The position numbers and the translations under genes were made by a program. Shown here piece by piece: positions 36,401 through 46,335 of a stretch of DNA of 64,000 nt. Below the pieces are notes generated by a model. That model was given only the letters and a program-made list of their open reading frames with translations. It had not been told where the DNA came from and ran no database searches. Numbering within the stretch: the stretch's first letter is position 1; every line of letters begins with the position of its first letter. Source of the stretch: Antedon mediterranea (lineage: Eukaryota; Echinodermata; Crinoidea; Comatulida; Antedonidae); contig NC_092671.1 in assembly GCF_964355755.1 (NCBI RefSeq), positions 16,835,501 through 16,899,500 on the forward strand, read 5' to 3'.

Positions 36401-39400
36401 TAATTATGTAAATTAACTAAAACAATACAGCAAAGAAATAGCAAGCAAACCTGGTATACATTAGATATAGATTATCATACTGTGTTGTAATATCAGTGTC
36501 ATTATTTGAATTAAACAATTCTCTAATCTATACATGCCTGGAGGTTGCCATATTAATAATAAAATACAACAGATTTAATAGAAATACAAAGAATAAATAA
36601 TAATATAATCTGTATTTTTATGTATCTATAATTTGATTCCTTAGTTTCTGCATATGTTAGACCTACTTTTTTTATAGATGATAAATTTCGTTTTAAAATG
36701 TTTTATTTTACTTATTACAAAATACATATTTGAATTAAAAGTAAATAACATTATATATAAAATTTGTTTATAAAATTACCAACATTGAATCAAAACAAAC
36801 TTACATATGCATCAGAAAGATGTTTTTTTTCATACATGAAACGTTGAACATCCGGTGATTCGCTAGCGCTTCGGGAAATATATATTCCCTCGAACAAAAT
36901 ATCATTCCCTCGGGGATGTCAAATCTTATATTTAACCTCTAAGTAGTCAATATCTGTATAATATATATCAGAAAGTACATTATTGACCCTGTAGATTGAA
37001 CCATTTTAGCACTTTATTTTATATAATCATTTTTTTTTATTATAATCAATTTGGAAGTAAGTTTATATTTTACTTAATCATTATAATCTAAGCTGTCGGA
37101 ATAGCAGACAGTCATCGCTCACTCTATGTACATGGCCTAGTTTTAACAGATGTGCATTCCATTAAAAAAAAATTAATATTTTATTATCAAATAAAATATT
37201 AAACGTGCTCATCACATTTTGAAAATATGCAATTGTTATGCAGTTTTAGTCAAATGACTGAGTGGTTAAGGCGTGGCTTCGTAAAAACCAAATGATTTGC
37301 GATTTTTGGTGCTACTGTATATTTGGATGGAAGCCGTGTTAATTCTTTCTTTTACAGTAATCCCATATTAGTTATAAATTTTGAATTTTTTTTAGTGGAA
37401 AATTTCTTGAATCAGCTGACTATAATTCTTAAAATCACAGGGCTTCCCATTTTAAATTTCAATAATTTGAAGAAAAATTAATCCTCGGTGATTGTGCATT
37501 TGAATTCGTTGCTTCTAAACTTTGGAATTCTCTTAGAAATGCCAAGAGCCTAGGCTGTTTTAAAACTCTTTTAAAAACTCTTTTTACATTCTTTCATTTT
37601 ATAAATGCGATTCAATTTAATTGTCACTTTTTACTTTTATTGGTTACATTTTATTCTTGTATTTTGGTCATTATAACATTCAAATATTTTATTGTTAAAT
37701 TGTGCATCATTTAAAAAAATGTTAATGGAATTTGCAAATACAAATAAATAAATAATAATTATTATTATTAATAATTCAAAGTTATTTTTTTTCACATTCA
37801 GGTACAATCAGTGTGTTCTCAGTGTAGCCCTGCATCTTCTTACATTTCAACGCCAAATTCAGTGTCATTAGAGCAGAGCTTATCATCACTACAATCCAAG
37901 GAAAGCAGTCATTCAACAAATAAAACCAACGATCTATATGACCACCAACAAGTCATCAGGGCAGAAATACATACTATACCTGACAACATAGAAGAGACAG
38001 TAAGTCTGAGGTTGATGAACCCCAGATAGAATAGGAGCTGGGTAAAGGCAGTCTGGGGGAAAGACAGCCAGTTTGGGGGAAAGACAGCCAGTTTGGGGTT
38101 GATATAAAATGAATGGAGGGGAGGAGAGGGAAAAAACAGCCAGTAAAATTGAATTTTTAAAGCATAAAAGATTAGACTTTTGTAGGTTATTTATAATTTG
38201 TAAAAAAAATTATTTTTATTATTGTTATCTACCAGGAAACCCCGGTAGAATGTGACACCAGTTTCCATCAACAGGATGAGGATGAGGACAGTGACCCTGT
38301 AACTATTGTTGAGCCTTCTCATCCATATCACTCTGGACCATTAAGGGCGGGTAAGTGTAATAGTAAACACAGTAAAGACCACGCTTCTATAAATGCAACC
38401 GCCACTTGTAGTTACAAAAAACCTTCAATTTAACGCATTTCTTCTTCTATAGATTGTAAACTTCAAAGTAAATTAGAGGAAGATTTAGAAGTAGCAAACC
38501 AAGAAATTGAAATGCTGAAATTGCAGCTGAAGGATCGTGAAGTAAAAGAAAATGAATTGAAGGAACATGAAAAAGCAGAAGTAAGCTATTTATGAAGAAT
38601 GTATACAGATAATCTAATTCGATTCAAAAGACATTTATTTATGTCCATTAACCGCTATCTATCTATTGTACACTATCAAACTTTATGTGACAAACCATAT
38701 ATGGACACGATAATTTCATATCACTACCACTATCAATACCTTTTTGTCACATAAAGTTTTATATTTCTAAGACAAATTAGTTTTAAAAAAACAAATTGAT
38801 CTTTCAAAATAAGGGGCAGGCTAAAATAGTAGGCGAATCCCAAGAAGAGGAAAATCTTGTGCTGGGATTGCCTGTGACAAGTAAATATTATAAACAAAAA
38901 TAAAAGAAAAAAATATGAATAAATAAGCAAAAGACAAAGATAATACAAAAGTAAAATTGATGAGCAGATAAATGTAAAGCTGAAGCATAATAATTACAAA
39001 AATTTAAATGACTAAAAAAGTCACGGACAAGACCGGCTAGGGTGGTGTCAATGACGAGCTCGACTGTCTAGGGTGGCGTCAATGACGAGCTAGGGTGGTG
39101 TCAATGACGAGCTCGGCTGCATTGAGTATAGCAGTTTCTTCAAACTATAAACCATTTAAAAACTAATTTAAATTAAATTTATTGCTTTTTTATACTATTA
39201 AGGCATAATACGCTATAACTCTTGGAAAATTTAATCAAACTATGTTTACCATCTTTTGTAGATAAAAAGAGAACAATCTAATGACATGTCTCACAAAACA
39301 GCACATGAAACAGCATGCGAGATGGCTTGCGAGATAAACGTCATTGATGAGACAAGAAAATCTTTTGGTTCGGAATTGTCATTGGTTAGTCTCCCTCAAA

Positions 39401-42400
39401 TAAAAAAAGGCAGCCAATCAAATTTAGCGTTAGTAACACAGACAAGCAGGTATGTTTAATTGTGTAATAATAATAATTGTGTGTAATCATTATAGAACAG
39501 TTGTTTTCATAATATTGAAGCCAAAACGCCAGTACAGAATATTATAAAATAAAATATGCTTTGATGGGATTTTTTTTTAGTAATTTGCAACATTCTTGCA
39601 ATTGTCATTATGCAAAGTGTAAAGAAAATAAAGAAGGAAAAAGTGAAGATGACACAAACTCTAGCGCAAGTATTGCTGATACATTTGCACTAGAACATCG
39701 ATCCAAACGCTGCAACGGACATAGGTATTTAAAGTTTTCTTAATTAATAGACTGGAGTAATTATTGTGATCAAGTGTACCACATATAAATAATTTCAATG
39801 TAAACATTTGTCTTGTTGTAGTGTACCTGTAGAGTTAAACGACAGGGTGGTGATTCGAGGAGGTCGAATTGGTCATATACGGTATATTGGACCTTTAAAT
39901 CATGGCAATGGCAATACGAAAACCACAGTTTACCTTGGTCTACAACTAGAAGAGCCACGTAAGTAATATGTAAAAAAAAATACATATGCAACTACATTTG
40001 TAGTATCATGGACGGAATCAAAGGGGGCCAAATCGGCCCAGGTCACCTCTAAATTGTGAAAATTATCGATAATTAGCAACTGAATACTGTACAGCATTGC
40101 CTTTAATTTAAGTAATGTTTATATTACCGAATTAGTTGACAGTCCAAGTGTGTCTATAGGCTATCAGTAACGCCTATTTTCCTAATCGCACAGATCTCAA
40201 TATTACTGTATTTCCAGACAAACTAACTAGACTACATTTCACGTTAAGTACATTAAAATGATTCCATGTAGTTTGGAGTGATATAATACATTATTAATAC
40301 CTTACAGAAGAGAATACAAATACAGAGACAACATTGCAATAAAATATTTCTGTCATAGAAAACATTTTATTATTTTTAGATGGACACCACGATGGCATAC
40401 ACAGCGGCAAACGTTACTTCTGGTGTCACAGAAACCATGGCATATTTATACCAGTGCAAGATGTATTATCAGTAATCAAGGCAAAGGTAAACAAGCTTGC
40501 CTTGTAATCCCAGGTGTATGGGTTCAAATCCTTGATCTAACCTAATTTACAAATTTAAACATAAGATCATGTTAAAATAATTAAATAAAATACTTCATAT
40601 TTTGTTGTTGTATGGCGAAAGTGTTCATTGTTGCAGTTTCTAAAATGAATTTCATATTTCTCATATGCAATGTTATTATAAACATGTTTATTTTGATATT
40701 TCTAAAGGCATGCAGACCACAAACAGGACGTAGCATTAGTCATAGAAACATCGATAGTAACAGTAAAGGACAATCTGTTAAAAAGCGTGAAAGGTCTGGC
40801 AGCCGTAATCGCGTCGGCCCTGCACTACTACCAACACCCCCATCAACAGCAAAACCTAACAGGTACTGCATGTTTTCAAACATTTACTATTGATTAATTT
40901 GTGTATTGTAATAGCAGACCTCCCAACTCTCTCGATAATGGCAATAGTCTCCAAATATTTTGTGTCATCTCCCGCTAAAATATAATTTCTCCCGATATTT
41001 TGGATAAAGTTTAAAAAATATCCTAATAATGGCGATATTCTCCCGATATTTTGTGTAACTTCCTGCTAAAATATAATATTCTCAACATTTTCCGCCTTTG
41101 GTACACCATAAAATACCCATGTTTGCTATTATAGTTGCCAATAATGTATCTTTCTATTTTGTAATAGCACCCTAATTAGTTTCATAGCATATTATGGCAC
41201 CTTCTATAGTTTGGACATGCTTTCAAAAATCCTTCCGATATTTTTTTCAAGTTAGGAGTTCTTTAATAGTTTGGTTTGTATAAAATGCAGTTGAACCCCC
41301 TTTTTTGGGACACCCCTATTCAAACGGGCTACCCCATAGGGACTCTTTCCTGAGAAACAAAGAGTAATGTTTGATTTAACACTACGCCCAACCCCTAATA
41401 AGGGGACAACCCTATTGGGTCCAGATAATACGGTTCTACTGTATTTTTATTTTATTATTTCAACATTTGTGGTGCATGAAATAAAATTATTAAAATCAAA
41501 TGCGTTTTTCAGAGAATTTCTCGCCAATTCCTGATGCTACCGAAAGAAGTTTTAAGTTTAATACCTCAAAGTTGGTAGATGATTACTGCAACAACAAGAA
41601 AATACAAGCCTTGAAAAGTAATTTGTATTTTGGCTAAATGTGTTTTGTTTCACGGAGAATTAAATATATTAAAATAAAAAATTTAATAATAAAATTAATG
41701 TACTATTTTAAAGTGATTTGAATGTTAATATACAATTTTATAATTATGCAGAAAGTTTATTTTTACTGTACTTAAAAAAAATGTAGAATACTTTTTTAAG
41801 AAATGTTTTACCATTCTGTTGGTATCGGGATATTTTAAGAGATTGTATTATTATACTTGTTCTAAAAAGTAAATTTATCAAATTGTATCCTTATCTGAAA
41901 TATATATGTATAAATGTCCTAAAATGTATTAGATTTTATAGTTATACAGATGATCTTCCAACGTATGTTTTTTATTCAAAACCAAAATAAATTGTTATAT
42001 AATTACTTGAATTTACAAATTATAATAGTTAATATAAACTCAAATTTCAGATTAGAGCAGGTAATATTTTTCCATTTTAAATAGAAACTATTGTAGTAAT
42101 ATAAGTTATTAAATTTACAGTTACAGAATCTCCATATGGAATCTTTCGTTAGCAGCTGTTGGTAAAAAAATATATCATTCCATTTATTAACACTACTTAA
42201 AAAGACAAAGTACTATTATATATCTATATATCTCAATTATTTTCTACAAGTCATTCCCGTCTAATCTATCAAAAATGACGTTTTAACCATTGTTTCACTT
42301 ATAAATTACAGTATTAAAAAACACAAAATAAGCGCATGTACCCAAACCTAAATTTACTTTTAATGATTTGAAAGAGTTTTGAATTTTAAAAGTCAAAGAC

Positions 42401-43929
42401 CAACCTAAGTAATTTTAACTGTACTGTATGTGTATGAAAGGAGAGCTTGAAATGACCTAAGTTTAACTGTACTGTATGAATTGGCCAGTATGTACTTTTA
42501 ACATTAAAACAATAGTACGAAAGGAGAGCTTGAAATGACCTAAGTTTAACTGTACTGTATGAATTAGCCAGTATGTACTTTTTAACATTTAAACAGTACC
42601 AAAAGAGAGCTTGAAATGACCTAAGTTTAACTGTACTGTACTGTATGAATTGGCCAGTATGTACTTTTAACATTTAAACAATAGTACGAAAAGAGAGCTT
42701 GTAATGACCTAAGTTTAACTGTACTGTATGAATTGGCCAGTATGTACTTTTAACATTTAAACAATAGTACGAAAGGAGAGCTTGAAATGACCTAAGTTTA
42801 ACTGTACTGTATGAATTGGCCAGTATGTACTTTTTAACATTTAAACAATAGTATGAAAGGAGAGCTTGAAATGACCTAAGTTTAACTGTACTGTATGAAT
42901 TGGCCAGTATGTACTTTTAACATTTAAACAATAGTACGAAAGGAGAGCTTGAAATGACCTAAGTTTAACTGTACTGTATGAATTGGCCAGTATGTACTTT
43001 TTAACATTTAAACAATAGTATGAAAGGAGAGCTTGAAATGACCTAAGTTTAACTGTACTGTATGAATTGGCCAGTATGTACTTTTTAACATTTAAACAAT
43101 AGTACGAAAGGAGAGCTTGAAATGACCTAAGTTTAACTGTACTGTATGAATTGGCCAGTATGTACTTTTTAACATTTAAACAATAGTACCAAAGGAGAGC
43201 TTGAAATGACCTAAGTTTAACTGTACTGTATGAATTGGCCAGTATGTACTTTTTAACATTTAAACAATAGTACGAAAGGAGAGCTTGAAATGACCTAAGT
43301 TTAACTGTACTGTATGAATTGGCCAGTATGTACTTTTTAACATTTAAACAATAGTATGAAAGGAGAGCTTGAAATGACCTAAGTTTAACTGTACTGTATG
43401 AATTAGCCAGTATGTACTTTTAACATTTAAACAATAGTACGAAAGGAGAGCTTGAAATGACCTAAGTTTAACTGTACTGTATGAATTGGCCAGTATGTAC
43501 TTTTTAACATTTAAACAATAGTACGAAAGGAGAGCTTGAAATGACCTAAGTTTAACTGTACTGTATGAATTGGCCAGTATGTACTTTTAACATTTAAACA
43601 GTACCAAAGGAGAGCTTGAAATGAGGTCTCAATAGCAAAATTATTGGACACTAAAATAATGAAATCAGGGAGGTTTCGAGCGACAACATAGGAAGTAATT
43701 ACGTCATGATAATTCATTGTGCGCATTCAAAATGCAAATGTTTAAATTGACAAAACTTAGGAAGTTTGAATGAAGTAGTTGCATTTATGCAATCTATTTT
43801 AGGAGTGTATGTGGTAAACATGGACAAAACCAGCCTAGAACTGGGACCTACTCTGGAAATAGTTGCAAAACACCTCTACCTCCAAAAAATCAACCTTGCC
43901 TATCAGATCTTTATAATTATGCTGCATAA
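24488..43929 (+). CDS. CAP-Gly domain protein (12 coding exons, 575 residues)
   Basis: Exons joining in phase with GT-AG introns: 24488-24626, 33582-33720, 33903-34053, 37802-37999, 38236-38350, 38453-38580, 39262-39449, 39581-39724, 39822-39958, 40380-40486, 40708-40862, 43803-43929 (1728 nt with stop). Residues about 47-93 form a compact segment ending GVVRLCADVAGLMRAKKR, which I do not recognise. Charged helical stretches at about 93-115 and 250-290 look like coiled coil. A CAP-Gly domain lies at about 403-480: the glycine-rich start, RYIGPLNHG, YLGLQLEEP, GKRYFWCHRNHGIFIP. The canonical GKNDG motif is replaced by a His-rich GHHDG. The C-terminal 95 residues are basic and Pro/Ser-rich. CAP-Gly domains bind C-terminal EEY/F motifs of tubulin and EB proteins, so a microtubule-associated role is inferred. 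I cannot assign a named orthologue. Intron 1 is about 9 kb. Confidence 0.8.
28258..28309 (+). CDS. possible alternative first exon of the CAP-Gly gene
   Basis: An ATG at 28258 opens 17 codons ending in a good donor (GAAG|GTATGT) in the same phase as exon 1, so it could splice to 33582 in frame. No homology supports it. It could be chance in a 9-kb intron. Confidence 0.2.
31119..31352. repeat. tandem duplication in intron 1 of the CAP-Gly gene
   Basis: Two diverged copies of a 127-bp unit start at 31119 and 31246 (both begin CAAAACACCATAT). The minus-strand open frame here is a by-product. Confidence 0.75.
31380..31470 (+). mobile_element. tRNA-derived SINE head fragment
   Basis: An A-box-like TGGTCAAATGGTTAGGAC is followed by a B-box-like TGTTCGAATTTTGAT with tRNA-like spacing. 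There is no convincing acceptor stem, so it is a SINE remnant rather than a tRNA gene. It lies in intron 1. Confidence 0.4.
32690..33226. mobile_element. MITE-like element in intron 1
   Basis: The left end GTATGTTCACATGTAC (about 32692-32707) is matched by the inverse GTACATGTGAACGTAC near 33209-33224; similarity continues imperfectly for about 30 bp inward (CAGTAAG...TGG). About 535 bp with no coding capacity. No clear target duplication. Confidence 0.45.
37245..37315 (+). mobile_element. tRNA-Ser/Leu-like fragment
   Basis: GACTGAGTGGTTAAGGCGT is a good match to the A-box/D-arm of Ser/Leu tRNAs, but no B-box or matching acceptor stem follows. Probably the head of a SINE or a tRNA pseudogene. 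Confidence 0.35.
37480..37775 (+). mobile_element. LINE 3' end remnant in a CAP-Gly gene intron
   Basis: A frame from about 37490 reads FEFVASKLWNSLRNAKS followed by FKTLLKTLF, the usual closing segment of CR1/L2-type ORF2 proteins. It is followed by an AT-rich tail ending in AATAAATAAATAATAATTATT repeats. It is 5'-truncated and lies in the intron just before exon 37802. Confidence 0.55.
39005..39120. repeat. short tandem repeat, GC-richer than its surroundings
   Basis: Three units contain CTAGGGTGG(T/C)GTCAATGACG followed by AGCT or AGCTCG. It lies in an intron between exons ending at 38580 and starting at 39262. Confidence 0.75.
41286..41452. mobile_element. MITE-like element
   Basis: The left end GCAGTTGAACCCCC (from 41288) is imperfectly matched by the inverse of the right end ACGGTTCTACTGTA. 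Inner segments 'GGGACACCCCTATT' and 'GGGGACAACCCTATTGGG' also pair inversely in part. No coding capacity; it lies in an intron. Confidence 0.45.
41515..41637 (+). CDS. possible alternative terminal exon of the CAP-Gly gene
   Basis: After a CAGAG acceptor an open frame of 40 codons ends in TAA at 41635-41637. It has coding-like composition (IPDATERSFKF, then KLVDDYCNN). It is phase-compatible with the donor at 40486 (skipping exon 40708-40862) but not with the donor at 40862. Joined after 40862 using the CAG acceptor it would instead stop after seven residues. Confidence 0.3.
   Translation, partial: NFSPIPDATERSFKFNTSKLVDDYCNNKKIQALKSNLYFG
42430..43625. repeat. 83-84 bp minisatellite, about 15 units, in the last CAP-Gly intron
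   Basis: Units begin GAGAGCTTGAAATGACCTAA and contain TTGGCCAGTATGTACTTTTAAC; about 15 copies run from 42440 to 43611 with few substitutions and one short deletion class. The high identity suggests recent expansion. Minus-strand open frames across it are repeat artefacts. Confidence 0.9.
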
Positions 43930-44518
43930 GAAAATGCCATAAAAGGTTGTATTCTGTTTAAAACATTTTTTAATACTTGAAAGAATAAGTTAAAAATGAA
44001 AATAATTGTATGAATATATTGTTATGTATGTTTGTATCTGCTTTTATTCAAATTCATCTAGGCATTTTTTTGTTGTACACTACACTATATCGCCTTTTTG
44101 TTAGCTTTGTAAAATGCTTTATTTTTTCTGACTGGCCAATCCCCGGCGACTTAAAGGGACTTTTTTCTTTTTATTAGATAGTTTTATTAGATTCAATCAT
44201 TCAAATTTAATGCTTGTAAATATTTTGTTATAGCAAAATTTATAAAATGAAATTCTTTAAAGTCTTAATTTTGTTATAAATTTAGGGACATTTATATTTA
44301 ATGAGGAAGGGGGTATTGCAATTTATGTTAAGTTGTTTAATATTGCTACGGATGTGTGTGTGTTCTCTTTGTCATTGTAAGTTTTGATTTTATTTCAAGA
44401 ACGTTACAGGGTACCTTTAAGTCCTAACTAAAAATTGTTATTTACTAAACATTCTTGCCAACTAATTAATGCACATTAAGGGAATATGGCTGATAATTAG
44501 TTTCATGAATAATAAAGT
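43930..44518 (+). other. 3' flank of the CAP-Gly gene
   Basis: This should hold the 3'UTR and polyadenylation site. It is AT-rich with no coding frame. The exact poly(A) signal could not be chosen. Confidence 0.35.
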
Positions 44519-44697
44519 TTGGTTCCCACTAGATACGCAACCTACGCAACGTAAGAAAATGCCCTTCCAATAATTGTGTTTGCCCTCGTCTGCGTGAAAT
44601 CACACCATGCTTGCAGCAATTTTGTGACGTCGGTTCCCACTTGTGATTACGCAATACAGCACTTTGCGTCAATACATTGCGTTCTAGTGGGAACCAA
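44519..44697. mobile_element. MITE with perfect 15-bp terminal inverted repeats
   Basis: TTGGTTCCCACTAGA at 44519-44533 is exactly inverted at 44683-44697. The internal 150 bp is GC-richer than its flanks, contains further GGTTCCCACT and TACGCAA words, and has no ORF. A clear target duplication was not seen. Confidence 0.7.
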
Positions 44698-44854
44698 GAT
44701 TTATTAGTTAAAACCCTATATGCATATTTGAATATTTCATTACAATAACAATAATTGGTATACTTATTTTGATTGATCAGTTTGGTACATTGTTATGAAT
44801 GGTAAATTTTGAATTTACTGTATTATTATTATTTATTTTAAATTGATTAAAATG

Positions 44855-45225
44855 TTAAAGATGTATTGTTCCTTTGACTACTGTAATTCCAAAAAAAAAA
44901 AAAAGATTTCCAAAAAAAGTCTGTCATTTTAAAGTATCATAATGGTTTTTGAATTTCACCAAAAATTAGTGAGAAAAAAAATTCATTTAACTGAAATACA
45001 GACGTTTTTTTGTTCAAAAAATAACCTTGACTTCCAGTCAAAGTTTTTGATCAAAACATATCTCATAATGCAACGCGCTTGTTTGGCTACTCTGTAAACT
45101 TGTTGTTTTTGGCTCGAATTTTCAACTTAAAGAGAATAACTTTAATATTACTTTTATATGGCCAATTTAAATTTAGAATATTTTGACGTTCATTTTTTGT
45201 GTTTTAAGGAACAATACATCTTTAA
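44855..45225. mobile_element. MITE with perfect 20-bp terminal inverted repeats
   Basis: TTAAAGATGTATTGTTCCTT at 44855-44874 is exactly inverted at 45206-45225. The 371-bp body is non-coding. Related GGGACAATA(A/C)AT ends occur near 25790 and 26900, suggesting a family. Confidence 0.7.
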
Positions 45226-46114
45226 TAATTTAATCATAGATTAATTTATGCATTTATTACAGTAGTGCTTGTATATTATAGGCACACATACTGTATCAAC
45301 TATCTCAGCTTCTAAGACTAAAAACAGTAAAGTTTTTAGCAGGAATTTTGAGAAAGCACTTTTATAATATAGAATTATTTTATAATCTGGTGATGGGTGA
45401 TTTGATTAAGAAAATAAACCAGTAATTATTACTATATATTATGATACATGTACTGTAATATATAAATTACATTAGTACAACAGAGAAGTTCTTTTTGCAG
45501 AACACGATCTAAAATATTCTATGCATGTTATTTTTTTACAAGAAAGTTTCCAAATAATCTCATAAATACAGTATGTATTCAGTCTTTCTTATATATCGGA
45601 CATGCAATGAAATAAACAAAACCTAAATTAAATTGTTTTAGCTGTTTATTCTTCCTTTTTTTAAATTTAGCAATTCACAATTATTTTGAAGGGCAATACC
45701 CTTTTCACATCTGCATAAATTGTTACAACTTGTAACCAGGTTTGATCTCCAGAAAAATCATATTTGCTTACTATTTGATTACTATGATTGGTCAGTTTAA
45801 TACCAGGGCAATACACTTTTGGAAAAATTGTCTTCACACTATGCAAACCTACTTTTTGCCGGTGCTAAAAGGGTATAACATTTTTCTTTCACATTCTCGA
45901 TTCCGTCTAAAACTGTCAGACCTCTGAATGTATTAAGTTTTGCAATTGAATTTATTTTCAGTATTCACTACTTCAACCCATAGTTCTGGATGTATGTGAT
46001 CAACTGGGAAAAAACCATAAAAAAGACACTATAATGCTTTAAAGTTAAATTCAATTTATTACAGATCTGGTTTTAAAACTGATCACACACATTATAAATT
46101 CAATATCTCATTTT

Positions 46115-46292
46115 AAGGGTCTTTCATAGCTGTTCCGGCATGGGTCCAGTTCGGCGCCGGCAATTCAAATCAAATGTTTTCATTTTTCATGCAGCTATGC
46201 GCCAATCATTATGTGCGTAGCCGCATGAAAAAAAAATTAAGTTTGATTCGATTTTCCAGAACTGTGTCAGAACAGGTGTGAAAGGCACTTTA
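46115..46292. mobile_element. probable MITE with imperfect terminal inverted repeats
   Basis: The left end 'GTCTTTCATAGCTGTTCC' pairs imperfectly with the inverse of the right end 'GAACAGGTGTGAAAGGCAC'. An inner inverted pair (TTTTTCATGCAGCTATGCGC and GCGTAGCCGCATGAAAAA) extends the hairpin. No ORF. Confidence 0.45.
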
Positions 46293-46335
46293 TGCATTGA
46301 TTTTTTAAATACTGTTCAGCAAATATGTGTCCCAT

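Noticed and set aside
37245..37315. A functional tRNA-Ser/Leu gene
   Set aside because: Good A-box-like segment but no B-box and no pairing acceptor stem.
42430..43625. CRISPR-like array
   Set aside because: Tandem units without unique spacers inside an intron.
42386..43726. Minus-strand frames in the 83-bp minisatellite
   Set aside because: They follow the repeat period, have no domain, and lie in an intron of a well-supported gene.
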